DNA from: Triparma columacea
Lineage: Eukaryota > Sar > Bolidophyceae > Parmales > Triparmaceae
Length of the DNA: 52,643 nt
Direction of reading: 5' to 3'
NCBI GenBank assembly: GCA_030267965.1
Contig: BRYA01000020.1
Span: 2,524-55,166 of the forward strand
A program made the position numbers and the translations under genes. Shown here one piece after another: positions 11,901-24,000 of the stretch (position 1 is the first letter of the stretch; each line of letters opens with the position of its first letter). Under the pieces are notes generated by a model, which ran no database searches, was not told the DNA's origin, and was given only the letters and a program-made list of their open reading frames with translations.

Positions 11901-14900
11901 CCCGCGCTGAATTAGAGAGGGTGACGAAGGAGCTGAGTCACCTCAAGTCAACTGAAGTCGGAGACTCCGAAGAGATTGCTCGGCTCGAGAGCGACCTCGA
12001 AGCCGCCCGTCGCGCGGCGTTCGCGCGGAACAGCGAGTTCAAGCGCGTCACCGGTATGGTCGACGAGCTGAGCTCAAGAATCGAGAAGCTCGTTGAGGAA
12101 CTTGACGAGAAGGACGGAGAAATTGTCTACCAGAAGCACATCTACGAGAAGCTTGAGGCGGAGAAGGACTCCATGAAGGGAAGGCTTGAGGCGGCTGTCG
12201 AAATGGGCGAAGAGTCCATGAAGGAATTGCAGGAGGAACTGAAGAATATAGGCGATATCGTGCAAGCCGAAAAGAAGAAGTCCAAGCAGGAAGAGAGTAG
12301 AAGGATCGATGCCGAGAAGAGCCTGTCCAAACTCAAGTCTGAAAAGGTTGCAGGAGAGGAGGGTGTCGACACAATCCACAAGAAATTCGAGGTCGTGAAC
12401 GCAGAGATGATGCGCGCACTCTCTGAGAATGGGGAGCTGGAGAGGGAACTCTGGAGCATGAGGAATGAGAGAATGGGCACAGAAGAGGTGCTCGAGGAGT
12501 TCAAGAGCGAGCGCGAGCGCATGACGCAGGAAGTGAAGGAGCTGAAGAAAGAGAGAATAAGCAGCCTCGAGACTATAGAGAGAAGCGAGTTAGCTGTCAA
12601 GAGAGCAGGAGAGAGGTTGAAAGAGGTTGAAGCGGAGCTGAAGGCCGCGAAAACAAAGGCTCAAGAGCTAGAGTCGAGGATCGTGGAAGAGAGGAGGGGG
12701 AGCTTGGAGAGCGTCGCAGAGAGCGAAAGAGCCTTGAAAGACGCTGATGAGACAGCCGAGGCAGAGGCCAAGAGGGCCGACGAAGCAGAAAAAATTGCGG
12801 CTGAGAATGAGAAAAAGGTAGAGGACGCAAATAGAGAAGCTGGAGTCGCGATCGCTGAGCTAGAGAAAAGGCTGGCTGACTACAAACAAGAGGCTGGTGG
12901 AGAAATTGGCTCGAAGCAAGAGACAATCGAAAAGCTCGAAGCAGCACTTATATTGGAGCAAGACAAGGTAGAGGGCCTCGAAAGACAGGCCGAGTGGCTT
13001 CAAAGCAACTCATCACTCGAAATGGAGAGGCGAGAGTCCGAGAAGGCAGCGCTCAAGGTTGAGTTGAAGAGGGCACAAGAGGACACGGGCACTAAAAAGG
13101 ACCTCAATTCGAGAGTAGCGTCGCTAGAATCCGAAAAGGTGAAACTCGAGGGAGAGATTGCTACACTGAAGGCTAATACCGCAGCGGCAGACGTTTGGAT
13201 GGCGGAGGCATCGTCAAGAATGGCTTCGCTCGAGTCCGAGAAGGTGAACCTGACTGCGGAGCTGAAACGGGTGCAGGAGGAGAAGATCACTGCGGAGGGA
13301 TCGACAATCGCGTCTCTGGAGACAAAACTTGATGAGCTGTCGAAGGACAAGAGCGTGCTCGAGTCCGAGAAGGCGAAACTTGAGGCGGAGTTGACTTCCC
13401 TGACCGAGAGTTCTGAGGCATCAGATACATGGATGGCAGAAGCGTCGGCTAGATTGGCTTCGTTAGAGTCAGAGAAGGTGGAGCTCACGGAGGAGTTGAA
13501 GAGAGTGAAGGAAGAAACGACTTCGAAGGAGGAGCTTGATTCCAGAGTTGCATCACTAACATCCGAAAAGGCGAAGCTTGAGGCGGAGTTGACTTCCCTG
13601 ACCGAGAGCTCTGCGGCATCAGATACATGGATGGCAGAGGCGTCGGCTAGATTGGCTTCGTTAGAGTCAGAGAAGGTGGAGCTCGAAAATGAAATACTCA
13701 CCCTCCGAGACGCAGCTAAAGACGTGTCAACGGCGCAGAGTTTGAGAGAGGAGCAGTCTAACCAATCTAAAGCAGCTAAAAACCTCGAGGTGGACCTGGA
13801 GGCGGCCAAGAGGGAACTCGAAGAGAAAATAGCCGAGCTCACCAAGATCAAGGAAGCTGAAAACGAGCGCACCATCAAGGCAGAGAAGAGGATTGGTGAG
13901 CTTGAATTGGAAGTAGACCGGTTGAAGACCCAAGAACCCGCCACGGTCACAGAGAGTGCCAGTGCGAGCAACGTCGCCGCTAAGATCATGTCGCCCTTCG
14001 ATTCTCCCTTTGAGTCACAGGCACAGTACGAAACAAATTTGGCCTTGATTCAAGAGAAGATTGCGGCTCTCGCCCCTGGTGACAAGGCAGTGTCAGCTTT
14101 ATCTATAAAACTCATTCAACCTTTCATGAAAGGGGAATTCGATAGCGAGGAGAGTTACTACAATTGTATCGAGAGAATGCGAGAATCCATAATCGAGGTC
14201 GTGTCTTTGGAAGAGGACAAAGAGGTTGAGAGATTGCGGGCTGAGATAAAGGACTTGCAGACTACTGTGCTGGACAATAAGGAGAAATTGGAAATGGCCG
14301 AGGAGTCTATGAGAGGGCTGCACCTGGAGAATGAGGGCATGACCAAAAAGTATGAAACTGTGTTCGAGAATTTCGTCGAGAGCGAACACGAACTTGAAGA
14401 GGTCAAGGGGAAACTCAAGCTTCTTCAGGACGAGCAGGAGGCCGAGGGAGCCAAGCCGAAGCCATCGATAGCCAGGGACTCGCCAATCTTTCGCAGCAAG
14501 AAAGACTCGGGAAAAGTGGCGGAGGATTCTCAGGATGTCGTCATAAGGAACGTCGTTAGCGAAGAAGACCAAAATATCGTTGAAGAAATGGCCCAAACCA
14601 TCGAGGGATTAATGGCAGAGAAGGAGGACATGCTTCAAGAGACAGTTGACCTTCTCGAGGCGTGCAAGGAAAGGTACTCCACGGAGAAGGAGGAAGACCG
14701 GGTAAGATTGAAGAATGACTGCTTGCTATTTCTCAAGAAAGGGAAATCCGTCTGGGTAAGCAGGGAAAGGGAGAAGTGCGCAATGGCGGTGGTGGCGAGG
14801 ATGAAGTGTCAAAGGGCGTTCATGATTTGGAGGGTCATGGGCGAAAAAAAGAGAAGGGTCCGCCTCGGTGAAGCTTTCTTGAAGTCTGTTAGTGACGCGA

Positions 14901-15061
14901 ACGAGGAGCTGGGGGGGGTGGTGGAAATGCACTCGGGGAAAGCTGCTTTAGGCAGGAGAGGTGGGAGTGAGGGGAATGGAAGGAGGGGGGGGGGCGGAGG
15001 GACTGCTGTGGTCAAACCAGGTACAGCACATAATCCGTTCGAAAAGTTGACGGGTCTATGA
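5971..15061 (+). CDS. Giant coiled-coil protein (about 2,740 residues)
   Basis: Seven exons join in phase: 5971-6030, 6244-6480, 6669-7433, 7572-9892, 10000-10413, 10526-11228 and 11336-15061. The first ~110 residues look globular (starting MAHSYPLSDPQVVKVAAWVK, then an ordered segment ending LEDILKSEE); a Pro/Asn-rich linker follows, and from about residue 450 the protein is almost continuous heptad repeat, rich in Glu, Lys and Arg. A Thr/Pro/Met linker (TPMATPMSMQ) breaks the rod in exon 6. Near the end are a compact non-coil segment (SPFDSPFESQAQYE, about 14,000-14,200) and a Trp/basic patch. Exon 4 contains 63-bp tandem repeats. Such proteins usually act as cytoskeletal, centrosomal, ciliary or Golgi tethers, but no diagnostic domain was recognised. 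The N-terminal part could be a divergent HOOK or calponin-like domain; this is speculation. It ends 114 bp from the convergent GDPD gene. Confidence 0.8.
9432..9812 (+). repeat. Tandem 63-bp coding repeats (21 residues, three heptads) in coiled-coil gene
   Basis: Two kinds of 63-bp unit lie head to tail in frame. Two units of type EIRRLENEREEGKRKEE start at 9432 and 9495; after a 21-bp remnant, units of type EAEELRRKESSAQSEVNRL start at 9579, 9642, 9705 and 9768, the last incomplete. The later units are almost identical in DNA, so the array expanded recently. Twenty-one residues is exactly three heptads, so gain or loss of a unit lengthens the rod without breaking its register. Confidence 0.9.
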
Positions 15062-15175
15062 GGGACACAGAGTGTGGGGAGCAGGGATGTAACAGAAGTG
15101 TGATTGTACTGTGCAAGACAAGAAAGAAAGGGCGATATTAATGTGTGATATTTGTTGGACGAAAATTCAAACAAG

Positions 15176-17443
15176 CTATATGTTGTTACTGGAAAAGCTC
15201 CGAGCCCTTGTCATCGCTGCAACTCCTCCCGCAATAAGTGTTCCCGCAGTCGCAGCCAGGGTGAGGGGCGATAGGAATCCAGGATCTTCCCTAGGCGCAA
15301 TCATGGGAGACAAGTTCAGCCCGACATCGTCCTCGGCATCTAGAGCAACTTCGCCATCAGATCTGCCGCCACTAGGAAGATGTTCCGCTTCTTCATCGGC
15401 GTCAATCAAGTCTAACTTCGAAATGTGCTTCTCGATGGAATCAGTGAACTCCTCCTTGAAGATTGACTTGTGCTTGCCCTTCCGTACGAGCTTATGAACG
15501 CTGTCGCAGATTACAGCATCAACGCCCCATCGTCTCTGCAGTTCCACCCAACCGGGAAACGTGTTGAGGTCCCCCCACGTCCAAATTACCTTACCCTTTT
15601 GTCTTAGACTGGCAACGCACTCCTTCCCAACCATCTTGCTTTCGTCCTTGGTAGGGACATTGTTTTCATCCCTGAAGAGTACCTCCGAGTTCGTTACGAT
15701 CCCCAAAAGGTATTCGGCCTGCGCGAAGGCGACAGCGGCCTCGAGGCTGCAGCAACGCCTATCCCTAAAGTGCGACGGGTCCTCTCCGGTGAGGAAACAA
15801 ACTGGGTAGCGTGGTTGTTTCTGCATAAGGGCTATGCAAACATTGGGGTGGAAGCAGCTGAAGACGATGCGGCGTTTGCCAACGTGGGCCATCAAGGGTT
15901 CCAAGATGTCATCCAGGTATTTGTTGATTTCATACTGTGGCATCTTGTTCAGCCACTCTACGGGTAGCTCGACGGGGTACTTAATTTCCACATTGAGACC
16001 CAGCCAGTCGGGGAGCTCGGTCAAGAGCTGTTCCAGTGTTGGGACGCTAATGAGCTCCTCCTTCTCGCCGACCTTGACTCCAGCATCGACGAGGTCGAGG
16101 CTCGACTTGAAGGACTTGATAGACTGCGTGTTGGAAGCAAAATCGTCTGAATCAGTGCCCGTCGTCTTGAGAGCCTTCAATTGAGCGAGAGTGAGCTCGG
16201 AGATTTGAATGGCCAGGGACTGCTGCCCCCTTCCGCTGCTCAGGTTGCTCTCGAACTTCTTCGCTTCTCCCTTGACGCCAATATCAAAGTCGTGGAAGAC
16301 GACTGGGATCCTGTCCTTGGTGAGCATAATGTCAAGCTCCACGTACTCCGCCCCAAGTTTGCCAGCCTCTGAGAAGCTGAGTAGCGTATTTTCTCGAATT
16401 TCAGCCTTCGCCTCGACATTCTTGTAGCTCCTACCCATCCCTCTGTGCCCAATGTCCAGGGTCTCGCGCTTGCTGTTGTGGATTCCCGTCCAGTACTGGC
16501 GGTAACAGTGCTCAAGGCGCGGCGCTCCCGTCAGCTTGCTCACGAAAGGATGAACCACGAGGAAGTCCACATAGACATCGCCAATGGGCATTTGCTGAGG
16601 AGTCTTATGGTAGGCGAACACTGAAGAGCGGAAGGACCCTTGGGTAACAGCAGGGTCAATGAAGTAGGCGAGGCTGAGGTGACTGGTGCCGATAACAGCT
16701 TTCACATCAAGGTCGATGACGTCTAGCTCCAGCCAGTTGCATCCATAGTGGGTCTCTTCGGTAAGCTTCGCGTAGTCTGCATTGAACTTGAAGACAGTGC
16801 ACGAAGTACTGCTGTGAGTAACCAGCTTGGCTCGGTGCTCCTCATCTCTCTCCTCCTCTTCCTTCTTTTCAGTGATAAAGCCGACGCGTCGGGATTGGAT
16901 GTTGCCGCCAGACTGAGAGAAACTCTTGAGCGGCTCCTCTGCTCCCTTGCCCCACCTTAATTGCAAGCCAATCTTCTCGGGCTTCATATCTTCGCGAATA
17001 CTGACGCCATGACAAGGGTGGAATTTGTCCGAGCCGACTGTGAGGCGGAACTCCGATCCGCCTGTTGGCGTGCACAGTTTCCTGTCAAGCCAAGTGGAAG
17101 TGCCCCCCACCCTCTTGGGGTGGTTCACTGGCAGCTCTCCAAGGGTGTCGGATTGCTTATCAGTGCAGATGCTACGGTATGGTGGCGGGATCGTCTCCCA
17201 ACGGACCAATACCGAGTTCCTCTTGACAACGTACTTGTACTGGAGAGCTTCCACGTTCTTCTCATCAACCTCAATCGTGGCGACATGCATCTTATCTCCC
17301 TCCTTTCGGAGAGGGACTGCCTTCTCCTCGTTCCACATTCCAAGCTCACGCCTATTCCCCACTACACACACAGAGTGAGAGTAGCGCTCATCGGTGTCGT
17401 CAACGTACAAATCAGGAGCGAACACCTCAAATTTTACATGCAT
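15176..17443 (-). CDS. Glycerophosphodiester phosphodiesterase with CBM20 and C-terminal membrane anchor
   Basis: A single exon of 755 residues. The N-terminus (1-75) resembles a CBM20 starch-binding domain (VKFEVFAP, GNRRELGMWNEEKAVPL, ALQYKYVVKR). A middle region of about 250 residues contains further beta-rich sequence. The GDPD domain starts near residue 330 with GHRGMGRSYKN, RENTLLSFSEAGKLGAEYVELD and VVFHDF, holding the catalytic His pair and the metal-binding Glu/Asp, and ends near DAVICDSVHKL. This order matches the GPCPD1 (GDE5) type, which splits glycerophosphocholine into glycerol-3-phosphate and choline. A hydrophobic helix in the last 30 residues (LSPLTLAATAGTLIAGGVAAM) suggests tail anchoring, which is unusual for that family. 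The activity is inferred. It is divergent from the LCAT-like gene. Confidence 0.88.
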   Translation of the reverse strand: MHVKFEVFAPDLYVDDTDERYSHSVCVVGNRRELGMWNEEKAVPLRKEGDKMHVATIEVDEKNVEALQYKYVVKRNSVLVRWETIPPPYRSICTDKQSDTLGELPVNHPKRVGGTSTWLDRKLCTPTGGSEFRLTVGSDKFHPCHGVSIREDMKPEKIGLQLRWGKGAEEPLKSFSQSGGNIQSRRVGFITEKKEEEERDEEHRAKLVTHSSTSCTVFKFNADYAKLTEETHYGCNWLELDVIDLDVKAVIGTSHLSLAYFIDPAVTQGSFRSSVFAYHKTPQQMPIGDVYVDFLVVHPFVSKLTGAPRLEHCYRQYWTGIHNSKRETLDIGHRGMGRSYKNVEAKAEIRENTLLSFSEAGKLGAEYVELDIMLTKDRIPVVFHDFDIGVKGEAKKFESNLSSGRGQQSLAIQISELTLAQLKALKTTGTDSDDFASNTQSIKSFKSSLDLVDAGVKVGEKEELISVPTLEQLLTELPDWLGLNVEIKYPVELPVEWLNKMPQYEINKYLDDILEPLMAHVGKRRIVFSCFHPNVCIALMQKQPRYPVCFLTGEDPSHFRDRRCCSLEAAVAFAQAEYLLGIVTNSEVLFRDENNVPTKDESKMVGKECVASLRQKGKVIWTWGDLNTFPGWVELQRRWGVDAVICDSVHKLVRKGKHKSIFKEEFTDSIEKHISKLDLIDADEEAEHLPSGGRSDGEVALDAEDDVGLNLSPMIAPREDPGFLSPLTLAATAGTLIAGGVAAMTRARSFSSNNI

Positions 17444-17752
17444 CGTAGCGCTTGATACCTACCGTGGGGAAGCTTTTTCAAAACAGCAGGGAAAGGAGAT
17501 GGGAGTCGGTCAAGAATACACCTTAGTCCAGGGACACAGCAGCCCGAAGTTTCTACGCGGGGAAACGAGAAGGCAGAAAGGTTCTCAGGTTTAGTTGTCA
17601 GGATTGACGTTTAGGCATCGACCAATTAGAGTCCTGGACCCAAGGTTCTGGGAATTCTTTCTTTTCTTGTTTGGTGTGGAGAGAGAGATTCTGTTCCATC
17701 CACCACATTCGACCTTCGAAACCTCACCTAACTTACCTGACTGATCTTCGTT
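17444..17752. promoter_or_regulatory. Divergent intergenic region between GDPD and LCAT-like genes
   Basis: About 310 bp between two start codons on opposite strands. ORFs here are short and without family signal. It must contain promoters for both genes; no specific element could be identified by eye. Confidence 0.4.
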
Positions 17753-19329
17753 ATGTTTATTGGTGACATCCCTGTCCTTATTTTCCTCTCCTGGCTTCTG
17801 CGGGCTGGTAGAGGACAGGATCTCCATGGCAGATTTCCCTTTCCGTTTTCCCAGAGCGACGTGAAGGCACTTAACAACGCGCTCGAGGCAACCTCCGATG
17901 TTGAGACAAAAAACACGCAACCCAGGTTGTTGGAGGTGAGAGAAGGTTTTCAGGCAGAAACCAACAACACCGCCGCTCCTAACCGCCGCTCCTAACCGCC
18001 GCTCGTTCCGGCCAGGGTGATGCAGGATTTTTTGACGACGAGTGCGGTGCCCAAACCAACTGCGGCGACTGCACGTCGAAGAAGTCCCACTTTGGTCAGC
18101 CCTGCCGCTGGTGCCCTCTTACCTCAGGAAACACCTGCTACTCCTACGGCGACCAAAACAACCCTTGCTCTTCTGAGGAACAGCAGACAGAACCAGACCA
18201 ATGTGCACCCCTTTCCGAAGTCAGGAAGCCCGTCGTGATTCTACCCGGACTGATAGGGACTGGCCTCGACGCTAAGCTCACGGACAAGAAGGACAAGGTT
18301 AACCACCTATGCTCGACTTCGAGTGATGACTTCTTCCAGATTTGGATTTCAGTCCCGCAGCTCCTTCCGGTCGTATACGAGTGCACCATGAGTGAGTGGG
18401 AGCTAAAGTACGATTACGAGACCGAGGAAGTTACCGACAACGACGGCGTCGAGATCAGGACCCACGGCGGGGAGGCTAACTACGGCGCAAGCGTGGACGC
18501 GGTCATGGGGTGGGAGCAGATAGCCCACGCCTTACAGGCCAAAGGTTACGAGCTCGGCGTCGACCTATTCTCGGCGCCCTTTGACTTCAGGATGGGCAGG
18601 AAGCAGTTTCACGATTATGACTACCCCAAGTTGAAGGATCTCATTGAGGAGGCTTACGTGAACTCTGGGGAGCAGAAGGTCGTTCTCGCCTCAATCTCCT
18701 ACGGAGCTCCGTTTGGTCAGAACTTCCTTGTGGAGTTCGTGGACGATGACTGGAAGGCCAAGTACATCGACAGCTGGATTAGCATGTCCGGAGTCTTCAA
18801 CGGTGCCCCCATGGTCGTCAGGCAGCTCATCACAGGAATGCCAGGGTACGGCATCCCCTGGGTTGACACCAAGGTCCTGAGGGACAGCATGCGGAATTGG
18901 CCTGCTCTGGCATGGCTGGTTCCCGGCCTCATAGAGGGTGGCGACGACAGGGTCGTGACTTACACTGAATCCCACAACTACACCCTATCGGAGGTGTCCA
19001 AGCTGCTCGCTGACGGGGGCGCTCTGGAGGCCTCGGACATGATCAACAAGAGCGAGGGTGCGCTGACGGATGCCGACCCCGGCGTCAAGGTGTACTGCTG
19101 GTACACCAACAACATCCCCACCGAGTTTGCCTATGCCGCCAAGGACGCGACAGCTGAACCGGCAATAATTTACGGGGTGGGGGATGGGACAGGGGATTTG
19201 CACAGCCTCAACAGGTGCGATGACTGGGAGGAAGTAGAGGTTACGCATTTCGACGGGCTTGCGCATTCGGCATTCATGGGAAACGAGACCGTCACCGATA
19301 TGTTGGTAGAGTTGGTAACGACGGCATAG
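17753..19329 (+). CDS. LCAT-like acyltransferase/phospholipase, secretory pathway
   Basis: Two exons, 17753-17935 and 18016-19329, joined in phase 0, give about 498 residues. The N-terminus MFIGDIPVLIFLSWLLRAG is a plausible signal peptide. A Cys-rich segment follows (DDECGAQTNCGDC, CRWCPLTSGNTC). The lipase fold starts with VVILPGLIGTGLDAKL. The nucleophile motif is SISYG (near residue 288), the Asp lies in YGVGDGTGD, and the His in DGLAHSAF, which fits the lecithin:cholesterol acyltransferase/lysosomal phospholipase A family. The N-terminal Cys-rich part is an extra relative to animal LCAT. The substrate cannot be told from sequence; phospholipid acyl hydrolysis or transfer is the expected chemistry. 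The short intron contains a triple CCGCCGCTCCTAA repeat. The start rests on the signal peptide and frame. Confidence 0.8.
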
Positions 19330-19432
19330 ACGGGCGTAATTTTACCATTTAGTTACCATTTAGACTCGACAAATTTTGTGAACGAAAATTTAGGGTTAGG
19401 GTTACAACAGTAAGGTTTATCATCTCATCATC

Positions 19433-20681
19433 TCATTCATCACCTTTAACAACCTCAATTATCTCCCCCGGCTTAATCATTCCGACTTGATCAAGAGGCC
19501 AAACGATGCACCTAGCCTTTCCGATCACGTATTTCCCCTCCAGCGGACCCCATACTCGGCTGTCAACACTTCTAAACCCGTTATCACCGCTGACAAAGTA
19601 TTCGCCTCTTTTCAGCTCCTCCGGCGGACGATCCCACGAAGATTTAGGGAATATCTCAGGTCGAGCGTAAGGGCCAACAACGTCAAATCGAAATTTACGT
19701 TCTGACACCTGCACAAAGGGGGAGGAGTTGCGTACGCCGACACGTTCACCTGGCACCGCAACGACACGCTTTATGAACTTTTGACCCTTTGTTGAGGTCG
19801 GTTGGGCGTCTATCCGCTCTGAGATGTCCTTGGTTACTTTGTCAACAGAGGGGGGGGGAGAGAAGAGTACAACATCCCCGACTCGAAATGTTAAAGACCG
19901 TGTTACGAGGACGACATTTCCAGGGTTCAGGGTCGGGACCATTGAGGGCGATGGTACGGACACGAACTGTACGAAGTAGGCAATGGTCGCGGCGAGGAGT
20001 AGAGAAGTTAGGGAGAAGAGGAGCGTACCGACGGCTGTGCCAGCCTCATAGGTGGACCGAGAAACCCAGAGCGGGGCGTCGCTGAGCGGCACAGATACGG
20101 GCCAATCTGGCCGCTCGAGGTTGTCTCGTAGCGGGTAGCGGGGTCGGATTTTCGCAGTAGCTTCTTTTCTTAGTTCGGGATCGACTTGAGAGAGGGTTCG
20201 GGGCTGCTCACCAGACGGCAAAGTCAGCGAAATTACATCCTGCGGCGAGCGAAGCGAGTCGCGAAGAGGGGGTCTTGTGTTAGTGGATATGGGGGTGGTG
20301 AGCGCACTCCTCTGCCTTGCCCATTCTTACATACTCGACTCCAGCATAGACTCCTCGATTCGCGAGTCCCTGGCGGGTTTCTAAGTTCCTTATGAGAGGC
20401 ACGATGGTGTCACCAACTGTGCAGTTAATAGCCGCATTGCGGGCCCTCATACCGAAGCGTTCGGCTTTAGCCTGCTGAAATTTTGCCTTCAATTGGCCCT
20501 GGGGGCTGAGCGCATTAGTCATTGCTAGAGTGAGCAGAGTGAGTAGCAGTATTCTGAACGGCCCACGGCAACAGAGTCGATATCCTCGCCCCTGGCACGA
20601 CAAACTGTCCAGGTATTTTTTCTTGTGCCTTGTGGTGGAAGTAATTCGCGAAATAGCGGCCTCGGCCTCCATTGCTAACAA
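19433..20681 (-). CDS. Signal peptidase I, plastid/thylakoid type
   Basis: Two exons on the minus strand (20681-20331 and 20239-19433) join in phase 0, giving about 385 residues. The S26 family boxes are present: SVPSPSMVPTL with the nucleophile Ser, KFIKRVVAVPGE with the general-base Lys, and SGDNGFRSVDSRVWGP. A transmembrane helix (TLLFSLTSLLLAATIAYFV) precedes the Ser box. The N-terminal exon holds a second hydrophobic stretch (RILLLTLLTLAMTNA) followed by a basic segment, as in bipartite plastid presequences, but it sits about 43 residues from the first Met, so the true start may differ. In plastids the enzyme removes thylakoid transfer domains from imported proteins. Mitochondrial or ER versions are less likely. 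The intron ends with CTCGCTTCGCTCGCCGCAG, a motif seen in other introns of the window. Confidence 0.85.
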
Positions 20682-21070
20682 ATCAGAGTTGATCTGCGGT
20701 GGTTGGAAGGGTGGTGGGAGAGTGAGGATAGTTTCGAGGGTTTTCAGAAGATGGGCGAGTCAGATGCTGGGGAAAAATGATGGAAGGGGAGAGGAAAAAC
20801 CATTTTTATGCGTATTCTCGAGAAGATTGTGCGTGGAGTGGGCCACACATTGCCGTTAAAACTTACACGATTCGTTGAATTAGAGTCAAAAATGATGGTT
20901 TTTAATGAGACAGAGTCCAGGACAGAGCCAGAAATGTTGCTGAGGGAATCCCTATATCTTTTTCTGTCTTTAACGTTTGTGTAACCTCTCATTCAGCAGG
21001 CACATTTTGTATCAATATTACTTCAAGTTCTTCTTAGTGTCTGTTGACGTGGTTTGTTGAACCCATCAAA
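20682..21070. promoter_or_regulatory. Divergent intergenic region upstream of signal peptidase and PH-like genes
   Basis: Nearly 390 bp between opposed start codons. ORFs here are short antisense frames with no family signal. The part nearest 21071 is AT-richer and probably contains the promoter and leader of the plus-strand gene. Confidence 0.4.
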
Positions 21071-24000
21071 ATGTCCACTAGTAGCAGTTCTCGAGGGTAA
21101 GTCTGGGCAAGATTTTTTGGTTGATTTTGTGCTTATACACTTCTTATATAGACTACAGGGTTAGATTTTGCATCAACATGACTATAACCCTATATTAGAC
21201 TGCAATAGAGTAGCTTGGAGATACCTTGGAGAAAACCCCCCTCATCAGCCCGAAATATTCCTCATCTCACCTGTTACCCAATCCTTTCCACGCCCCCCCC
21301 CCCACCACCCCCCCTTCCTTCCCACAGCATGTTCGTCAGAGTACTGTTTCCATCGACCCAGACGCACCGCTCTATAATTTCACCATCGTCAACATCAAAT
21401 TCTTCTGCCAACACTGCCAAGAGTGCAGCGTTCAAGATCGTCGGCGGAAATAACTATGACGGCGATGACGGAGGAACCAACGCCGAGGAGCTCGTAGATA
21501 TGGTGCGTAAGAAAAAGAGCAACATGAGCAATAGAGACCTCACCAAGTCCAAGAGGGCTCCGAAGGAAGCAGACAACACCGACGACGACGGCACCTCGGA
21601 TAGCAACGCGAACGGCGGATCCATAGTTGTGGTGTGTCAGGTGAAGCTGCCCTTGGACATCGTGGACTACGAGACGCTGCCGCAGACAGAGAGGGGGCTC
21701 TATAACAGGTGAGCAAAAGGTTTGGAGTGAGTGGAGTGAGAGGAGGAGAGAGGGGCGGAGTAGAGGGCAAGGACAAGGCAAAGAGAGAGGTGAAAAACGG
21801 GGACGACCTCTCAGCGTTTACTCCGGTGGCGGCCATTGCACACCCTCTTATTTCCACCCAATCGTGCACTTCTCGTCGCTAATCCCAACCTTTTCCACGT
21901 CCCACAGCCCCGGCGCCTCCCTCGACAGTTCCGATAGCAACCTCGATCATGGCAGCAAGGGTGAGGAAGGTGGGGGTGGTATGACGAGGGAAGCCCTAAC
22001 AGGGAAGGAAAAGAAGTTTGCCTTCAACGTTGTGAAAACGATGAGACCCAAAGACTCGGTAGAGGGCACAAGGATAGCTGTAGAGCAGGCCACCAAATCA
22101 AAGGTCGAGGTGAGGACATTACCAGCGCGCATTACAACCGCCCAGGGCCTTAAGTTCCAACCTCTNNNNNNNNNNNNNNNNNNNNNNNNNNNNNNNNNNN
22201 NNNNNNNNNNNNNNNNNNNNTCCAGTCTCGTCTTCTCTCCATTCTCGGCCCCCCCCCTCCCGTCTCTGCCCGCGCCGATAGCGTCGCTTCAACGGACTCC
22301 ACGGGCCCCGTTTCCTCGTGGTCAGGCCTTTACGATTTCAAGACCCTCTACTACTACGTCGAGGACGCCAAGGAAGGGGAGGGGGTTGAGATCGAGACCG
22401 AGGGAGATTGCAGCGGGTGCGAAGAGGAAGAGGAGGAGGGGGATAGGGGGGGGTTCTTTAACAGAGACGAATTCGAGGAGGGGGGGGGGGGGAAGGACGA
22501 AGTTGAGGGACTGATGGAGCTATGGGGGAAGGTGAGAAAGAGCTGTAATCAGGACGGCGTTGACGATTCATCAACTTGGAAACTACTAATACAACCCTTT
22601 GCGCTCGGCACAGGGGGAAGAGGGGTTCTATGGAGATGTCTCGTGGATCGTTAACAATGACCTCGACTCCCAATCCCGGGAGGGGGACTCGGAACCCGAC
22701 GAAGTTACGAAAACTCTTTTGGGGGTCAAGGATATACTCGCGTACAGGGGGTGCATAAACATCCCTCCACCCCCAGACGACCCGTATAGGTGAGAAGAGA
22801 GAGAGCTTGGATGGAAGACATTTAAGCACCGAAAACGAAATCTTCCCCACTTTCTCTCACCGCTTTGTCGCTTACCTTTGCTCGCAAACAGCCCCGCCTC
22901 GCCCTTCAAGGCGCCGTCGTTCACGCTGAATATCTTCAACCTCCCCGTTCCGCCCGTATCTTACCACGTCTACTGCCGTGGTCCCGTGCTCTTGCGGAGC
23001 AACCAGGACAGGCACGTGTGGAGGAGGTTCCAGTGCACGGTGACCAAGGACAGGATGTGGCTGGTGGGGAGGACGGGGGGGGGAGGAGGGAACATCACTG
23101 TGGGATTGGGGGGGGGGACGAGGGTCAAAGGGATCGAGGTAAGTGAAGGCGAAAGAGAAATAGGAGACAACATGATGCACGAGGTTGACCGTCGATTTAA
23201 CTCCCCCCCCCCCTCCCCCCCCGCCATATATATATACAGACCGACGGAAGAAAATGGTCGGTCGTGTGCGGTCGGACTCACATCCAGTACATTTTGAAGT
23301 CCCGGTCCCCCTCCGACTCCTTAACCTGGCGTTCCGCCTTGAACGATCGCGTACGCGAGGTCCGTGAGGACGGGGTCCTCGAGGTCGGCGGAGTCATGAT
23401 AAAGGAAAACGAGAAGAGGGAGTGGGGGAGGTTCAGGGGGGACGTTCAGAAAGTTGTGAAGGACATGGGAGGCATCGAGGGAGGGGGGGGGGGGGAGATT
23501 GGGAGGTGAGGATTCATCTGGGATTTTGGGTTTATGTCATTTTTTTGCAATGGACACGAAATTTTAACTCGGAACGCTCGAAACGCAGCAGGGACGAAAT
23601 TAGGAAGGCGGTCATCTCGGGGGTTGTCGAGATAATGGGATTGGTTGAAGGGTGGAAGAGGGTTTATAGAGGCATGGAGAGGGAGCAGCACAAATATGTC
23701 AAGGTCGAGAAATTGGGGGAGGTCAGGGAGAGGGGGAGAAAATCCAGGGTTCGGATCATAGAGGTGAGAGGAAAATTTTACGTGCAGTGACTTGGAGAAG
23801 CTAACGAAGGAGGAAAGAAAGAACATTGCGGAGACTAACGAAAAATTCTCCACCAACGACACGCACAGATATGGGACGGGGTCAAGAAGACTTGCGAGAG
23901 GCTTCTGGCGAGGGAGGAAAGGAGGGAGGGGGGGAGCGTAGGTGAGGAATAGAAGGGCGGAGTAGTGTAGCGACGAGCTCGAGGAGGACGCATGAATATG

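Noticed and set aside
13000..13989. Minus-strand Ser/Ala-rich ORF (329 codons)
   Set aside because: Same antisense effect opposite the coiled-coil exon 7.
19390..19404. Interstitial TTAGGGTTAGGG
   Set aside because: Only two units in an AT-rich intergenic stretch; similar single units occur elsewhere, so chance is sufficient.
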